This document shows positions 1-7,244 of a DNA stretch of 10,184 bases, piece after piece. This DNA comes from a bacterium (lineage in GTDB: Bacteria > Fidelibacterota > Marinisomatia > Marinisomatales > Marinisomataceae): assembly GCA_023255095.1 (NCBI GenBank), contig JALRJJ010000051.1, forward strand, positions 1 through 10,184, in the 5' to 3' direction. Each line of letters begins with the position of its first letter. Position 1 is the stretch's first letter. The position numbers and the translations under genes were made by a program. The notes beneath the pieces were generated by a model, which worked only from the letters and a program-made list of their open reading frames with translations, was not told the DNA's origin and did not search any database.

Positions 1-1
1 G

Positions 2-277
2 TTTATTTTTAATTCTTTTTATTCCAATAGCTTTGAGACTATAAATTCACATCACATTCCATGGTTATTATTTTTGGGTTTAATCTCAACTGGCTTCGGA
101 TTTTTAGCCTGGAATTTGGGATCAATTCAGGTTTCTAATGAAAGATTAGCAGTCATGAATAATCTTATAATCCCAATTGCAATAATAAATTCGTTTTTAT
201 TTTTTCAAGAGCAAATAAATTTTATAACATTTTTACCTGCCATGATTTTGTTTTATTTAGCTTATAGACTTACTTAG
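2..277 (+). CDS. EamA/DMT-family permease, C-terminal fragment (5' end outside window)
   Basis: The frame is open from the left edge of the window to the TAG at 275-277, giving the last 91 residues of a longer protein. It is very hydrophobic, with about three membrane-spanning stretches separated by short loops. The stretch ERLAVMNNLIIPIAI followed by a FFQEQ turn resembles the end of an EamA repeat in drug/metabolite-superfamily permeases, where a small residue-rich helix precedes a conserved acidic turn and the final helix. A TTG at 74 could start a 67-residue protein, but the upstream codons are in frame and equally hydrophobic, so this is the tail of a larger inner-membrane exporter or importer. 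The substrate cannot be inferred. It converges with the dehydrogenase at 302-1060, 24 bases away. The family call is moderately sure. Confidence 0.7.
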   Translation, partial: FIFNSFYSNSFETINSHHIPWLLFLGLISTGFGFLAWNLGSIQVSNERLAVMNNLIIPIAIINSFLFFQEQINFITFLPAMILFYLAYRLT

Positions 278-306
278 AGACTTATTATTTAAAAAGGTAG
301 TCTAAG
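273..306. terminator. Possible bidirectional hairpin at a convergent junction
   Basis: CTTAGA (273-278) is the exact reverse complement of TCTAAG (301-306). Two more pairs (CT 281-282 with AG 299-300) can form across a 2-base bulge. The arms contain the stop codons of both flanking genes. The + strand sequence after the hairpin is T-rich (ATTGTTTGTTT), but the stem is short and AT-rich. This is a weak candidate for a shared terminator. Confidence 0.3.
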
Positions 307-1060
307 ATTGTTTGTTTCTAAATCGATCATGCTTTTTCTGAAAAGCATTTCCAAGAGTTAAGTAGATTATTTTTTTAAATAATATAACCAGATTCCATTG
401 CCAAGGGAAAATGAAAACCCTTTTCTTTTTAGTGATAGCTGCCACAATTTTTTTAGCTGCTTTTTCTGTATCAATTAGGAAGGGTTTAAATTGAACTTCC
501 TCAGTCATTTCGCTTTTCACAAACCCAGGACAAATAAGAGTAACTTGAATCTGTTTAGGAAGACTTCTTCGCAATGATTCACTCAATGCCCTTACTGCAA
601 ATTTCGAAGCCGCATAAGCCCCGCTTCCTGGCCAAGCAACGTAACTAGCGACTGAACCAACGATAGCAATCTGACCACTATATTGTTCAATCATTTTAGG
701 TACAAAAGGAACAACGGTGTTTTGAACTCCAATTACATTTGTTTCAATTACTTGATTCATGGAGGATGGATTTCCTTTTTCAATAAAATCCAAAGAGCCT
801 AACCCTGCATTGGCAAAAACTAAATCAATTGAATTTACCTTACTTAAAAAATCATCAATCGACTCTTTAACAGAGGAAAGATCTGTTACATCAATAGAGT
901 AGGTATAAACCTTTGCACCAAGAGAAACACATTTTTTTTCAATAATCTCTAATTTTTCTTTTCTTCTAGCGCAGAGAGCAATAGTTGCTCCCATCTTACT
1001 GTATTCGTAGGCTACAAACTCTCCTATACCACTACTAGCACCAGTTATATATATATTCAT
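302..1060 (-). CDS. SDR-family NAD(P)-dependent oxidoreductase
   Basis: This is a 252-residue classical short-chain dehydrogenase/reductase, the normal length for the family. The N-terminal Rossmann cofactor motif TGASSGIG lies at residues 6-13 and the structural NAG motif at 84-86. The catalytic tetrad reads N108, S136, Y149, K153, with the typical context GAYAASKFAVRALSESLR. PG near 178-179 is the usual post-catalytic loop. ARR at 31-33, just after beta-2, with basic residues, favours NADP(H) over NAD(H). The C-terminus (about 217-238) is hydrophobic and aromatic, followed by a basic tail, so the enzyme may sit against the membrane. The substrate is unknown; relatives act on acyl, steroid-like or sugar-derived alcohols. 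The ATG at 1060 begins directly with the first beta strand, so the start is well placed. There is no Shine-Dalgarno sequence. It is divergent from the isomerase gene, with which it shares a 55-base spacer. Confidence 0.9.
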   Translation of the reverse strand: MNIYITGASSGIGEFVAYEYSKMGATIALCARRKEKLEIIEKKCVSLGAKVYTYSIDVTDLSSVKESIDDFLSKVNSIDLVFANAGLGSLDFIEKGNPSSMNQVIETNVIGVQNTVVPFVPKMIEQYSGQIAIVGSVASYVAWPGSGAYAASKFAVRALSESLRRSLPKQIQVTLICPGFVKSEMTEEVQFKPFLIDTEKAAKKIVAAITKKKRVFIFPWQWNLVILFKKIIYLTLGNAFQKKHDRFRNKQS

Positions 1061-1115
1061 GTTCGAATTTATAAGACAAAAATCCAGAAAATCTAATTAT
1101 ATTTCAGTATTCATT
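1061..1115. promoter_or_regulatory. Divergent intergenic region, probable shared promoter
   Basis: These 55 bases separate the SDR start (1060, -) from the preferred isomerase start (1116, +), so promoters for both genes must lie here or inside the genes. For the + strand, TATATTTC at 1098-1105 resembles both a sigma-70 -10 box and the Bacteroidota TAnnTTTG -7 element (G replaced by C), and AAGACA at 1073-1078 is a weak -35-like match. The proposed box lies only about 10 bases before the ATG, so a message from it would be almost leaderless. Weak support only. Confidence 0.25.
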
Positions 1116-2090
1116 ATGAAAAAAGACAACTATTCTAATTTAGTCGAATCAATAATTCTAAATGTCGGTCGTCAGATAACAGAATTATCCCAAAAAGATA
1201 ATAGTAATCTTGTTACAGTAGCTGAACTTATTTTAAAGAGTAAAGGGAAAGTTATTGTCTGTGGTCTTGGAAAATCAGGACTAATTGGTCAAAAAATTGT
1301 GGCTACTTTATGCAGTACTGGTACCCAAAGTGTTTTTTTACATGCTGCTGACGCATTGCATGGGGATATTGGCATTTATAAAAAGAATGATCCTACTATT
1401 CTTATTTCAAAAAGTGGTAATACTGAAGAACTGATAAGATTAATTCCAATTATTAAATCTATGAATTCTAAAATTATATCAATTGTAGGTAATAAGAATT
1501 CATTTATCGCTCATAATTCTGATTTTATCCTTGATGCTTCAATTACTGAAGAAATTGATTCATTAGGAATTGTGCCTACAACTAGCACTGTAGCGAGCTT
1601 AGTAATTGGTGATACCTTAGCAGCAATTCTAATGAAAATGCGTGATTTTAAGAAAAATGATTTTGCTAAAAATCATCCAGCTGGTGAACTTGGTAAACAG
1701 CTTGGTTTGAGAGTTTCTGATGTGTTTCATCCTTTATCCGAAATTGCATTTTTTAAACCTTCAGATTCACTTTTTCACGTTACTTCTCTTATGACAAAAT
1801 ATCCCCTTGGTGCTTCATTCTGCTTAGATAATAAAAACAGTATTTTAGGAATAATCACGGATGGAGATATAAGAAAATCCATTAACAATGGTCTAAACCC
1901 TAATGACTCTGTAAAATCAATTATAAATTTCAATCCAATCACTATTAATGAATCTACTTCTTTAATTGAAGCAATGAAAATAATGGAAGATCGCGCATCT
2001 CAAATATCAATTTTACCTGTCGTTGATAAAGATAATAAATGTATAGGATTATTAAGATTACACGATTTATTTCAGACGAAGCTTGTCTAA
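1116..2090 (+). CDS. kdsD: KpsF/GutQ-family arabinose-5-phosphate isomerase (SIS + two CBS domains)
   Basis: The family interconverts D-ribulose 5-phosphate and D-arabinose 5-phosphate, the first step toward KDO for lipopolysaccharide, in the cytoplasm. With the ATG at 1116 the protein has 324 residues, matching the usual 320-330. Order of domains: N-terminal helix, SIS domain with GLGKSG (about 50-55), LHAADALHGDIG (about 75-86), SKSGNTEE (about 99-106), PTTST (about 154-158) and the family signature HPAGELG with its conserved His near 187. Two CBS domains follow, at about 200-256 (containing ITDGDIRK) and 271-324. An in-frame ATG at 1059 would add 19 residues (FEFIRQKSRK...) that match nothing in the family and would overlap the SDR start codon, so I prefer 1116. 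No other KDO gene (kdsA, kdsB, kdsC) is next to it. The stop overlaps the stop of the convergent gene at 2087. Confidence 0.92.
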   Translation: MKKDNYSNLVESIILNVGRQITELSQKDNSNLVTVAELILKSKGKVIVCGLGKSGLIGQKIVATLCSTGTQSVFLHAADALHGDIGIYKKNDPTILISKSGNTEELIRLIPIIKSMNSKIISIVGNKNSFIAHNSDFILDASITEEIDSLGIVPTTSTVASLVIGDTLAAILMKMRDFKKNDFAKNHPAGELGKQLGLRVSDVFHPLSEIAFFKPSDSLFHVTSLMTKYPLGASFCLDNKNSILGIITDGDIRKSINNGLNPNDSVKSIINFNPITINESTSLIEAMKIMEDRASQISILPVVDKDNKCIGLLRLHDLFQTKLV

Positions 2091-3169
2091 GAAATATCAA
2101 ACTTTATCTTTCTATCATTTAAATATTCAATTAGAAAATTAAAATAATTTTCATTCTGTCCTAATATTTCTAAGGGCACAACGCCCTGAAAAGTGAAATT
2201 ATTTTTTTCATTATTTAAAAGATTTACGCACCCTGTTGCTGTAAATCCAGTGCATCTTGCCATTGAAGTTGTTTTGGAATTATCATCAAATTCGTCATAG
2301 AGAAAAATTCTAGTATTTTTATCAACAGAAGAAATAAATATTTCTAAAATAGTAAATTCTTTCTCATTTACATCTAGTTTCCATTCTTCAATTAGTTTTT
2401 GAGAAGTTGAAACAATTGCTTCTTTATTAAAAAGTCCCTTCTTTTTCATTTCAATAATGAGATTTGCATGCCCACTAAATCTTAAAGTCTTTTCTTTTAG
2501 GTTTGGGATATCTTTCATAGTAAAAATTAAAGATCGTAATCCATCAGTATTGAATGCTTCAAGGTTTCCTATATCCTTATAGTTTCTTTGTTCAATATCT
2601 GTTAAAGCTTCACGCTTTATTAATTGTCCTCTTACTTTTTGACTAACTTCTCGTGTATATTCTTCAATTACATCAATCGGAGAAAATGGAGCTTTATATT
2701 TGAATGGAGGTTTAGGATTCATTGGTAACCCTCCTACATAATAAGAAAAAGAACTAATTTGATTTTCTTGATAATAGTGACCTAAAAATAAATTAGGCAA
2801 TCCTGGCGCTAAGCCCGCATCAATAATAACTGTTACTCCTTTATTCTTTGCTTTTTGGTCTAATTCAAGAAGATTTTCTGGGGAAAAAGAAATATCAACA
2901 ACGTTTACTCCTAGGTCTATTAACATTTCTAAAATTTCATATCCTAAAAAACCTGGAACAGCTAAAAGAACTAGATCAGCTCCATACAACCATTCAGCTA
3001 ACTTATCTTTTTCTCTAACATCAAAAGAACAAGGAATAATATTAGGATTGTTTAAATTTCTAAATGCTTTTGGATTAATATCCACAACATGAACTTTAAA
3101 ATTTTGTGAAAGATCTTGAGACATTGCTTTACCAATAAGTCCAAAACCAATTTGATAAATGTTTTTCAT
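2087..3169 (-). CDS. Saccharopine-dehydrogenase-like / lysine 6-dehydrogenase-like oxidoreductase
   Basis: This is a 360-residue member of the saccharopine dehydrogenase superfamily. The N-terminal Rossmann fold shows GFGLIG at residues 8-13 with an acidic D30 at the end of beta-2, which favours NAD. The substrate-domain signatures are DAGLAPGLPN (117-126), YVGGLP (144-149), EAFNTDGLRSL (204-214) and KTLRFSGH (227-234), all typical of the lysine 6-dehydrogenase and saccharopine reductase group. The likely reaction is NAD-dependent oxidation or reduction at a secondary or primary amine of lysine or a related amino acid in the cytoplasm; the exact substrate is not settled. The length fits single-domain members rather than the fused bifunctional form. 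The ATG at 3169 lies only 11 bases after the tRNA terminator hairpin and has no Shine-Dalgarno sequence. The gene converges with and overlaps the isomerase stop by four bases. Confidence 0.85.
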   Translation of the reverse strand: MKNIYQIGFGLIGKAMSQDLSQNFKVHVVDINPKAFRNLNNPNIIPCSFDVREKDKLAEWLYGADLVLLAVPGFLGYEILEMLIDLGVNVVDISFSPENLLELDQKAKNKGVTVIIDAGLAPGLPNLFLGHYYQENQISSFSYYVGGLPMNPKPPFKYKAPFSPIDVIEEYTREVSQKVRGQLIKREALTDIEQRNYKDIGNLEAFNTDGLRSLIFTMKDIPNLKEKTLRFSGHANLIIEMKKKGLFNKEAIVSTSQKLIEEWKLDVNEKEFTILEIFISSVDKNTRIFLYDEFDDNSKTTSMARCTGFTATGCVNLLNNEKNNFTFQGVVPLEILGQNENYFNFLIEYLNDRKIKFDIS

Positions 3170-3170
3170 A

Positions 3171-3200
3171 AAAATGAAAAAGGGTTAAAAATTTAACCCT
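3171..3200 (-). terminator. Rho-independent terminator after tRNA-Asp
   Basis: Read on the - strand, the six bases after the tRNA 3' end are followed by a perfect inverted repeat (AGGGTTAAA, two-base centre, TTTAACCCT; 3181-3200) and then a T-rich tract TTTTCATTTT (3171-3180). This is a textbook intrinsic terminator for the tRNA transcript. The T tract ends one base before the ATG of the downstream dehydrogenase gene, so the terminator is effectively that gene's whole leader. Confidence 0.8.
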
Positions 3201-3206
3201 CTATTG

Positions 3207-3280
<74 letters not shown>

Positions 3281-3283
3281 TAT

Positions 3284-3496
3284 TTAATTTTTAAGTATTG
3301 CTAAAGGAATTAAAACAATATATCCCACAATCAATAAAATCGGAGCTAATGTAACGCTCTGAAAACTATTTACATCACCCATATACATGATAAAATAACC
3401 CACAATTATAACTAAAACTGCGAATCCAAACAAAAGATAATTTTTTCTTTTAAAAGGCCAAATTATTTTATCAGGATTTTTATTTGTATTATCCAT
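3284..3496 (-). CDS. Small two-helix membrane protein, DUF3098-like
   Basis: This 70-residue protein has a short polar, basic N-terminus and two predicted membrane helices at about 20-39 and 48-68, joined by a short loop (MGDVNSFQSV). The second helix begins with TLAPILLIVGY. A KNY before helix 1 and LAP at the start of helix 2 resemble DUF3098 proteins common in Bacteroidota and relatives, which have no known function. It is slightly shorter than the Bacteroidota forms I recall, mainly in the loop and N-terminus. An AAGAGGTA sequence (complement of 3507-3514) sits about 10-12 bases before the ATG and could be a loosely spaced ribosome binding site, unusual for this window. The gene is directly upstream of tRNA-Asp on the same strand and divergent from mltG. 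The family call is moderate; that it is a real gene is likely. Confidence 0.65.
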   Translation of the reverse strand: MDNTNKNPDKIIWPFKRKNYLLFGFAVLVIIVGYFIMYMGDVNSFQSVTLAPILLIVGYIVLIPLAILKN

Positions 3497-3585
3497 AATT
3501 AAAAATTACCTCTTAATAGTAGATTTAAAAATAGATTTTGCTATGAATTGATTTAAATGGTGAAATCGATTAATTTCTCCACCAA
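3497..3585. promoter_or_regulatory. Divergent spacer with overlapping inverted repeats upstream of mltG
   Basis: These 89 bases separate the small membrane protein gene (-) from mltG (+) and must drive the mltG-helicase-fur operon unless promoters are internal. Two mutually exclusive hairpins can be drawn. One pairs AATTGATTT (3546-3554) with AAATCGATT (3563-3571), nine pairs including one G-T. The other pairs TGGTG (3558-3562) with CACCA (3580-3584), ending one base before the mltG ATG. No convincing -35/-10 pair is visible. It may be an operator or only an AT-rich coincidence. Confidence 0.25.
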
Positions 3586-4584
3586 ATGAATTTCACAAAA
3601 AATCAAATATTTGCTAATTATTTTTTTTTATTTTTATCAATTGTATTAATTGTTTTTACAATTATTTTTTCAGCAAATAATCAAACTATTTCTAAAAAAA
3701 TTATAACTATAGAAAAAGGCAAAAATTTAAATGAAATCATTGATTTATTTTATAGAGAAGAGTTAGTTAAAAATAAATTTGTATTTAAGTCATTTATTTA
3801 TTTTAGAAATCTTCAGAAAAAAATTCCTGCCGGAACTTATTTGTTCCAAGGTCAAATTTCCAATTCATCGATAATTAATACTATATTTTCAAACGGGCAA
3901 ATATCAAAAATAATTACCATTCCTGAGGGGAGCTCAACTAAAAAAGTAGTTGATATTATCTTATCAGAATTTGATTTTGAATTATCAGAAGTTGAACTTC
4001 TTAAAGATAAAAAATTTCTCGAGAGCATTGGAATTCAATCTTCCTCAATTGATGGTTATCTTTTTCCAGATTCTTATTTTTTTCATTATGATGATTCTTT
4101 TAAATCAATAATTCAAAAAATAGTTAATGAATTTGAAATAAGAGTGCTTCCACTTTATAATCAAAATCAAATTAAGGAAATGACTTTACATGAGATTTTA
4201 ACTTTAGCATCAATTGTTGAAGGAGAAGCAATGATAGATGACGAAAGAGCAATTATTGCTTCGGTTTATATCAATAGGCTGAAAAAAAATATGAAGCTTC
4301 AAGCAGATCCTACCATTCAGTTTATTGTTGATGGATCTCCAAAAAGATTAACTTCAAGAGATTTAAAAATTGAATCTCCTTATAACACATATCTTAATTT
4401 TGGGCTACCCCCAGGACCTATTAATAACCCAGGGCTAAAATCAATTCATGCAGTATTAAATCCAGAAAAAACAGATTACCTTTTTTTTGTTGCTAAAGGG
4501 GACGGATCACACGTTTTTACCAAAAATGAAAAGGATCATAATGAAGCTAAAAAAAACTACAAAAAATTTTTAAGGAATCAATAG
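3586..4584 (+). CDS. mltG: Endolytic murein transglycosylase MltG (YceG-like)
   Basis: MltG cleaves nascent glycan strands at the inner membrane and sets glycan length as a likely terminase of peptidoglycan synthesis. The 332-residue protein has a cytoplasmic basic N-terminus, one membrane helix at about 10-29, a LysM-like segment around 36-90, and the C-terminal YceG catalytic domain. Diagnostic motifs are ASIVEGE (208-214), whose E212 aligns with the catalytic glutamate of E. coli MltG, followed by ERAIIASVYINRL and LQADPT (238-243). SPYNTYLNFGLPPGPINNPG (264-283) and DYLFFVAKGDGSHVF (297-311) complete the set, so it should be active. The start has no Shine-Dalgarno sequence. A run of nine T (3621-3629) lies in the membrane-helix codons. 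The stop TAG is immediately followed by the helicase ATG, suggesting translational coupling. Confidence 0.96.
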   Translation: MNFTKNQIFANYFFLFLSIVLIVFTIIFSANNQTISKKIITIEKGKNLNEIIDLFYREELVKNKFVFKSFIYFRNLQKKIPAGTYLFQGQISNSSIINTIFSNGQISKIITIPEGSSTKKVVDIILSEFDFELSEVELLKDKKFLESIGIQSSSIDGYLFPDSYFFHYDDSFKSIIQKIVNEFEIRVLPLYNQNQIKEMTLHEILTLASIVEGEAMIDDERAIIASVYINRLKKNMKLQADPTIQFIVDGSPKRLTSRDLKIESPYNTYLNFGLPPGPINNPGLKSIHAVLNPEKTDYLFFVAKGDGSHVFTKNEKDHNEAKKNYKKFLRNQ

Positions 4585-6750
4585 ATGAAGTTGCAAGATT
4601 TAAATAAGAATCAACTAAAAGCAGTTCAAGAAGTAAAAAAACCTTTGTTGGTTTTTGCTGGGGCGGGAAGTGGAAAAACAAGAGTGTTAACCTATAAAAT
4701 ATGGCATCTTATTAATCAGAAGTTATACCAACCTCAACAAATTTTGGCCCTAACCTTTACTAATAAAGCTGCTAAAGAAATGAAAGATAGAATATCTCAA
4801 AGCATAGATATCCAAGGAGTAAATGTAGGAACATTTCATTCGATTGGTGCTAGAATTTTAAGGCAAAATATTTCAAAGATTAATGATAGTTATGGACCAG
4901 ATTTTTCAATTTATGATACAAATGATCAAAAAACGATTCTTCGAGAGATTATTGAAGAATTAAATCTAGCTGAGAATAGACTATTTAGCCCAAGTTTTCT
5001 TTTAAGTGAAATTGATAAGTTTAAAAATAATTTAATTGATGAAAAGTCAGCTTCTAAGTCAGCAAAATCATTTGAAGAACAACAGATTGCTGAAGCTTAT
5101 AATCTTTACAGTTTAAAACTTAAAAAAAATAATGCTGTTGATTTCAATGATTTAATTCTTTTGCCCATTAAGATATTTTCTTTGAACAAAACAATCTTGA
5201 AATCTTATACTGATCAATGGAAATATATTCTAGTTGATGAGTTTCAAGATACTAATACAGCACAATTTAAATTGATTGCTCTCTTATCAAACAACAACAA
5301 AAATATTACAGTAGTAGGAGATGATGATCAGTCAATTTATGGTTGGAGAGGGGCAAATATCGATAATATTTTAACAAACTTTAACGAAGAGTTTCCCAAT
5401 TGTGTTCAAATAAAACTTGAAGAAAATTATAGATCTTCTCAGAGAATTTTAGATGCGGCTTGGTCTGTAGTGATAAAAAATAAAAACAGAGCAGAAAAAA
5501 AACTTAGGGCAACAAAAGGTCAGGGAGATAAAATCTCTCTAATATCAACTGATAATGATGAAGAAGAAGCCAATGCAATTTGTGATTCAATAAAATCTGA
5601 GATTAAGTTGCATAAAAATACTTTTAAAGATTTTGCTGTTCTCTACAGGACTAATGCTCAATCAAGGTCCTTAGAACAGGCATTTATTAAAGAAGGTTTA
5701 CCTTATAATATTGTTGGAGGGACTAAATTTTATGACAGGAAAGAAATTAAAGATATTATATCTTATTTATCTTTAATAACTAATCCTAATGATAATGTTG
5801 CTCTCAAAAGAATTATAAACTTTCCAGTTAGAGGAATTGGAGAAAAATCTATCTCATTATTTGAGGATCTTTCTACAAAAACAAATATATCAATGTTTCA
5901 AAGTCTTAAGAATGCTTCTGATCTGAATCTTCGAGGTAAACAATTAGATTCAATTAAATCATTTTACAATTCAATAAATAAATTTAACGGGTTATTAGAT
6001 GAATTAGATGCCAAAGAGTTAATAAGAGTTGTATTGGAAGAATTTAATATTCAAAACTACTACAAAAATAATCCAGCAGAATTCGATCGCTACAATAATA
6101 TTCAAGAATTTAAAGCTTTTGTAGATCAGTTTATGGAATCCAACAATTCAAGTCTTAGAGAATTTCTTCAAGAGATTTCTCTTTTTACTGATATAGATAA
6201 TTGGGATAGCAAAAATAATTCAATAACACTGATGACAGTGCATGCTGCTAAGGGATTAGAATTTCCAAAAGTGATGATTTCGGGTCTAGAGCAAGGATTG
6301 TTCCCTTTAATAAGAATGGATGATACTTCTGAGCAATTAGAAGAGGAAAGAAGATTATTTTATGTTGCTGTTACAAGAGCTATGGAAAATGTTTTTATTT
6401 TTAATGCACGCTTTAGAAGAAGATTCGGTTCTAGTTTGAATACTTCTTTCGTTCAATCTCAGTTTCTGGATGAGATAGACCCGTCTTTAGTCACTGTGAA
6501 GCCTTACAAATCAGTTTATACGAAAAGAATCACGGGAGTCGGAAAGAATAAAAAAGTTCAAATCTCTAGAACAATTAGAGAATTCGATGATTTTAAAGTT
6601 GGCAATCAGGTCGAGCATAATTTGTTTGGGGTTGGAACAATTTTAGTTTTAACTGGAACTGGAGAAAATCAAAAAGTCGGAGTTGAATTTTCTGGAGGAT
6701 TAAAAAAGAAGCTTATTGTAAAATATGCAAGATTGAAAAAAATTGGTTAA
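4585..6750 (+). CDS. UvrD/PcrA-type superfamily 1A DNA helicase
   Basis: This 721-residue 3'-5' DNA helicase acts in nucleotide-excision and mismatch repair and in clearing proteins from DNA. All SF1A motifs are intact: Q motif LNKNQLKAVQ (6-15), Walker A AGAGSGKT (25-32), LTFTNKAAKEM (Ia), GTFHS (Ib), Walker B VDEFQD (217-222), GDDDQSIYGWRGA (III), EENYRSS (IV), TVHAAKGLEF (V, from 551) and VAVTRA (VI, 594-599). The C-terminus (about 668-719, VGNQVEHNLFGVGTI) is the Tudor-like domain that in PcrA/UvrD contacts RNA polymerase, so the protein is full length. UvrD and PcrA cannot be separated from motifs alone. The ATG directly abuts the mltG stop, and AAGGA at 4572-4576, eight bases upstream, is one of the few Shine-Dalgarno-like sequences here. 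The fur-like gene follows after 29 bases. Confidence 0.96.
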   Translation: MKLQDLNKNQLKAVQEVKKPLLVFAGAGSGKTRVLTYKIWHLINQKLYQPQQILALTFTNKAAKEMKDRISQSIDIQGVNVGTFHSIGARILRQNISKINDSYGPDFSIYDTNDQKTILREIIEELNLAENRLFSPSFLLSEIDKFKNNLIDEKSASKSAKSFEEQQIAEAYNLYSLKLKKNNAVDFNDLILLPIKIFSLNKTILKSYTDQWKYILVDEFQDTNTAQFKLIALLSNNNKNITVVGDDDQSIYGWRGANIDNILTNFNEEFPNCVQIKLEENYRSSQRILDAAWSVVIKNKNRAEKKLRATKGQGDKISLISTDNDEEEANAICDSIKSEIKLHKNTFKDFAVLYRTNAQSRSLEQAFIKEGLPYNIVGGTKFYDRKEIKDIISYLSLITNPNDNVALKRIINFPVRGIGEKSISLFEDLSTKTNISMFQSLKNASDLNLRGKQLDSIKSFYNSINKFNGLLDELDAKELIRVVLEEFNIQNYYKNNPAEFDRYNNIQEFKAFVDQFMESNNSSLREFLQEISLFTDIDNWDSKNNSITLMTVHAAKGLEFPKVMISGLEQGLFPLIRMDDTSEQLEEERRLFYVAVTRAMENVFIFNARFRRRFGSSLNTSFVQSQFLDEIDPSLVTVKPYKSVYTKRITGVGKNKKVQISRTIREFDDFKVGNQVEHNLFGVGTILVLTGTGENQKVGVEFSGGLKKKLIVKYARLKKIG

Positions 6751-6779
6751 CAATAACATAATTCTTAATTTTGAAAACT

Positions 6780-7244
6780 ATGAACAATCTTCCTTGTAGG
6801 TTTCACTTAAATATTGAGTCAGTTCTTAAACAAGAAGGTTTAAGGGTAACAAAACAAAGATTAGCAATTTGGGATGAAATAAAATCTTCTGAAAGTCATC
6901 GAGAAATTGAAGCAGTTTTAATTTCTTTGAAAAAAAACAAGATTTCTGTTTCAAGAGCAACTCTATATAGAACTATTGAAGTTTTTGTAAAATATAATTT
7001 AGTTAATAAAATATCATTCAATGACGGAAAAGTTCTTTACGAGCATAACAAAAAAACTATTTCACCGAATCACAATCATATAATTTGTGAAAGCTGTGGA
7101 AAAGTTTTTGAATTTTTTGATGACTCAATTTTAGCAATTGAGAATGAAATGGAGAAAGAGTTAAAAATTAAAATCACTAATCGTTCATATAGTCTATCAG
7201 CAGTTTGTAATGATAGGTCATGTTCTGAAAAAATCAATAAATGA
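6780..7244 (+). CDS. Fur-family metal-responsive transcription regulator
   Basis: This DNA-binding repressor is expected to sense Fe2+ or Zn2+ and control uptake genes. From the ATG at 6780 it has 154 residues. An in-frame TTG at 6771 would add only MKT and has no supporting signal. The winged helix contains GLRVTKQRLAIWDEI and the recognition helix SRATLYRTIEVF (about 58-69). Metal-site residues by family pattern: H40, E88, H89, H98, H100 and E111. Glutamates at the E88 and E111 positions match Fur rather than PerR, which has aspartates there. Two cysteine pairs, C103-x2-C106 and C143-x4-C148, form the structural zinc site. Fur versus Zur is unresolved. The gene follows the helicase by 29 bases, and its TGA overlaps the next ATG (ATGA), so it is cotranslated with the YhaM-like protein. 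No Fur-box-like repeat was seen in this operon. Confidence 0.92.
   Translation: MNNLPCRFHLNIESVLKQEGLRVTKQRLAIWDEIKSSESHREIEAVLISLKKNKISVSRATLYRTIEVFVKYNLVNKISFNDGKVLYEHNKKTISPNHNHIICESCGKVFEFFDDSILAIENEMEKELKIKITNRSYSLSAVCNDRSCSEKINK

Noticed and set aside
74..277. A short independent membrane protein starting at TTG 74
   Set aside because: The frame is open to the window edge with hydrophobic, family-like sequence upstream, so it is the end of a longer permease.
6771..6782. TTG start for the Fur-family gene
   Set aside because: It adds only three residues, and an ATG at 6780 is available with equally good context.
6780..7244. PerR-type peroxide sensor
   Set aside because: The two positions that are Asp in B. 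subtilis PerR are Glu here (E88 and E111), which matches Fur-type members.
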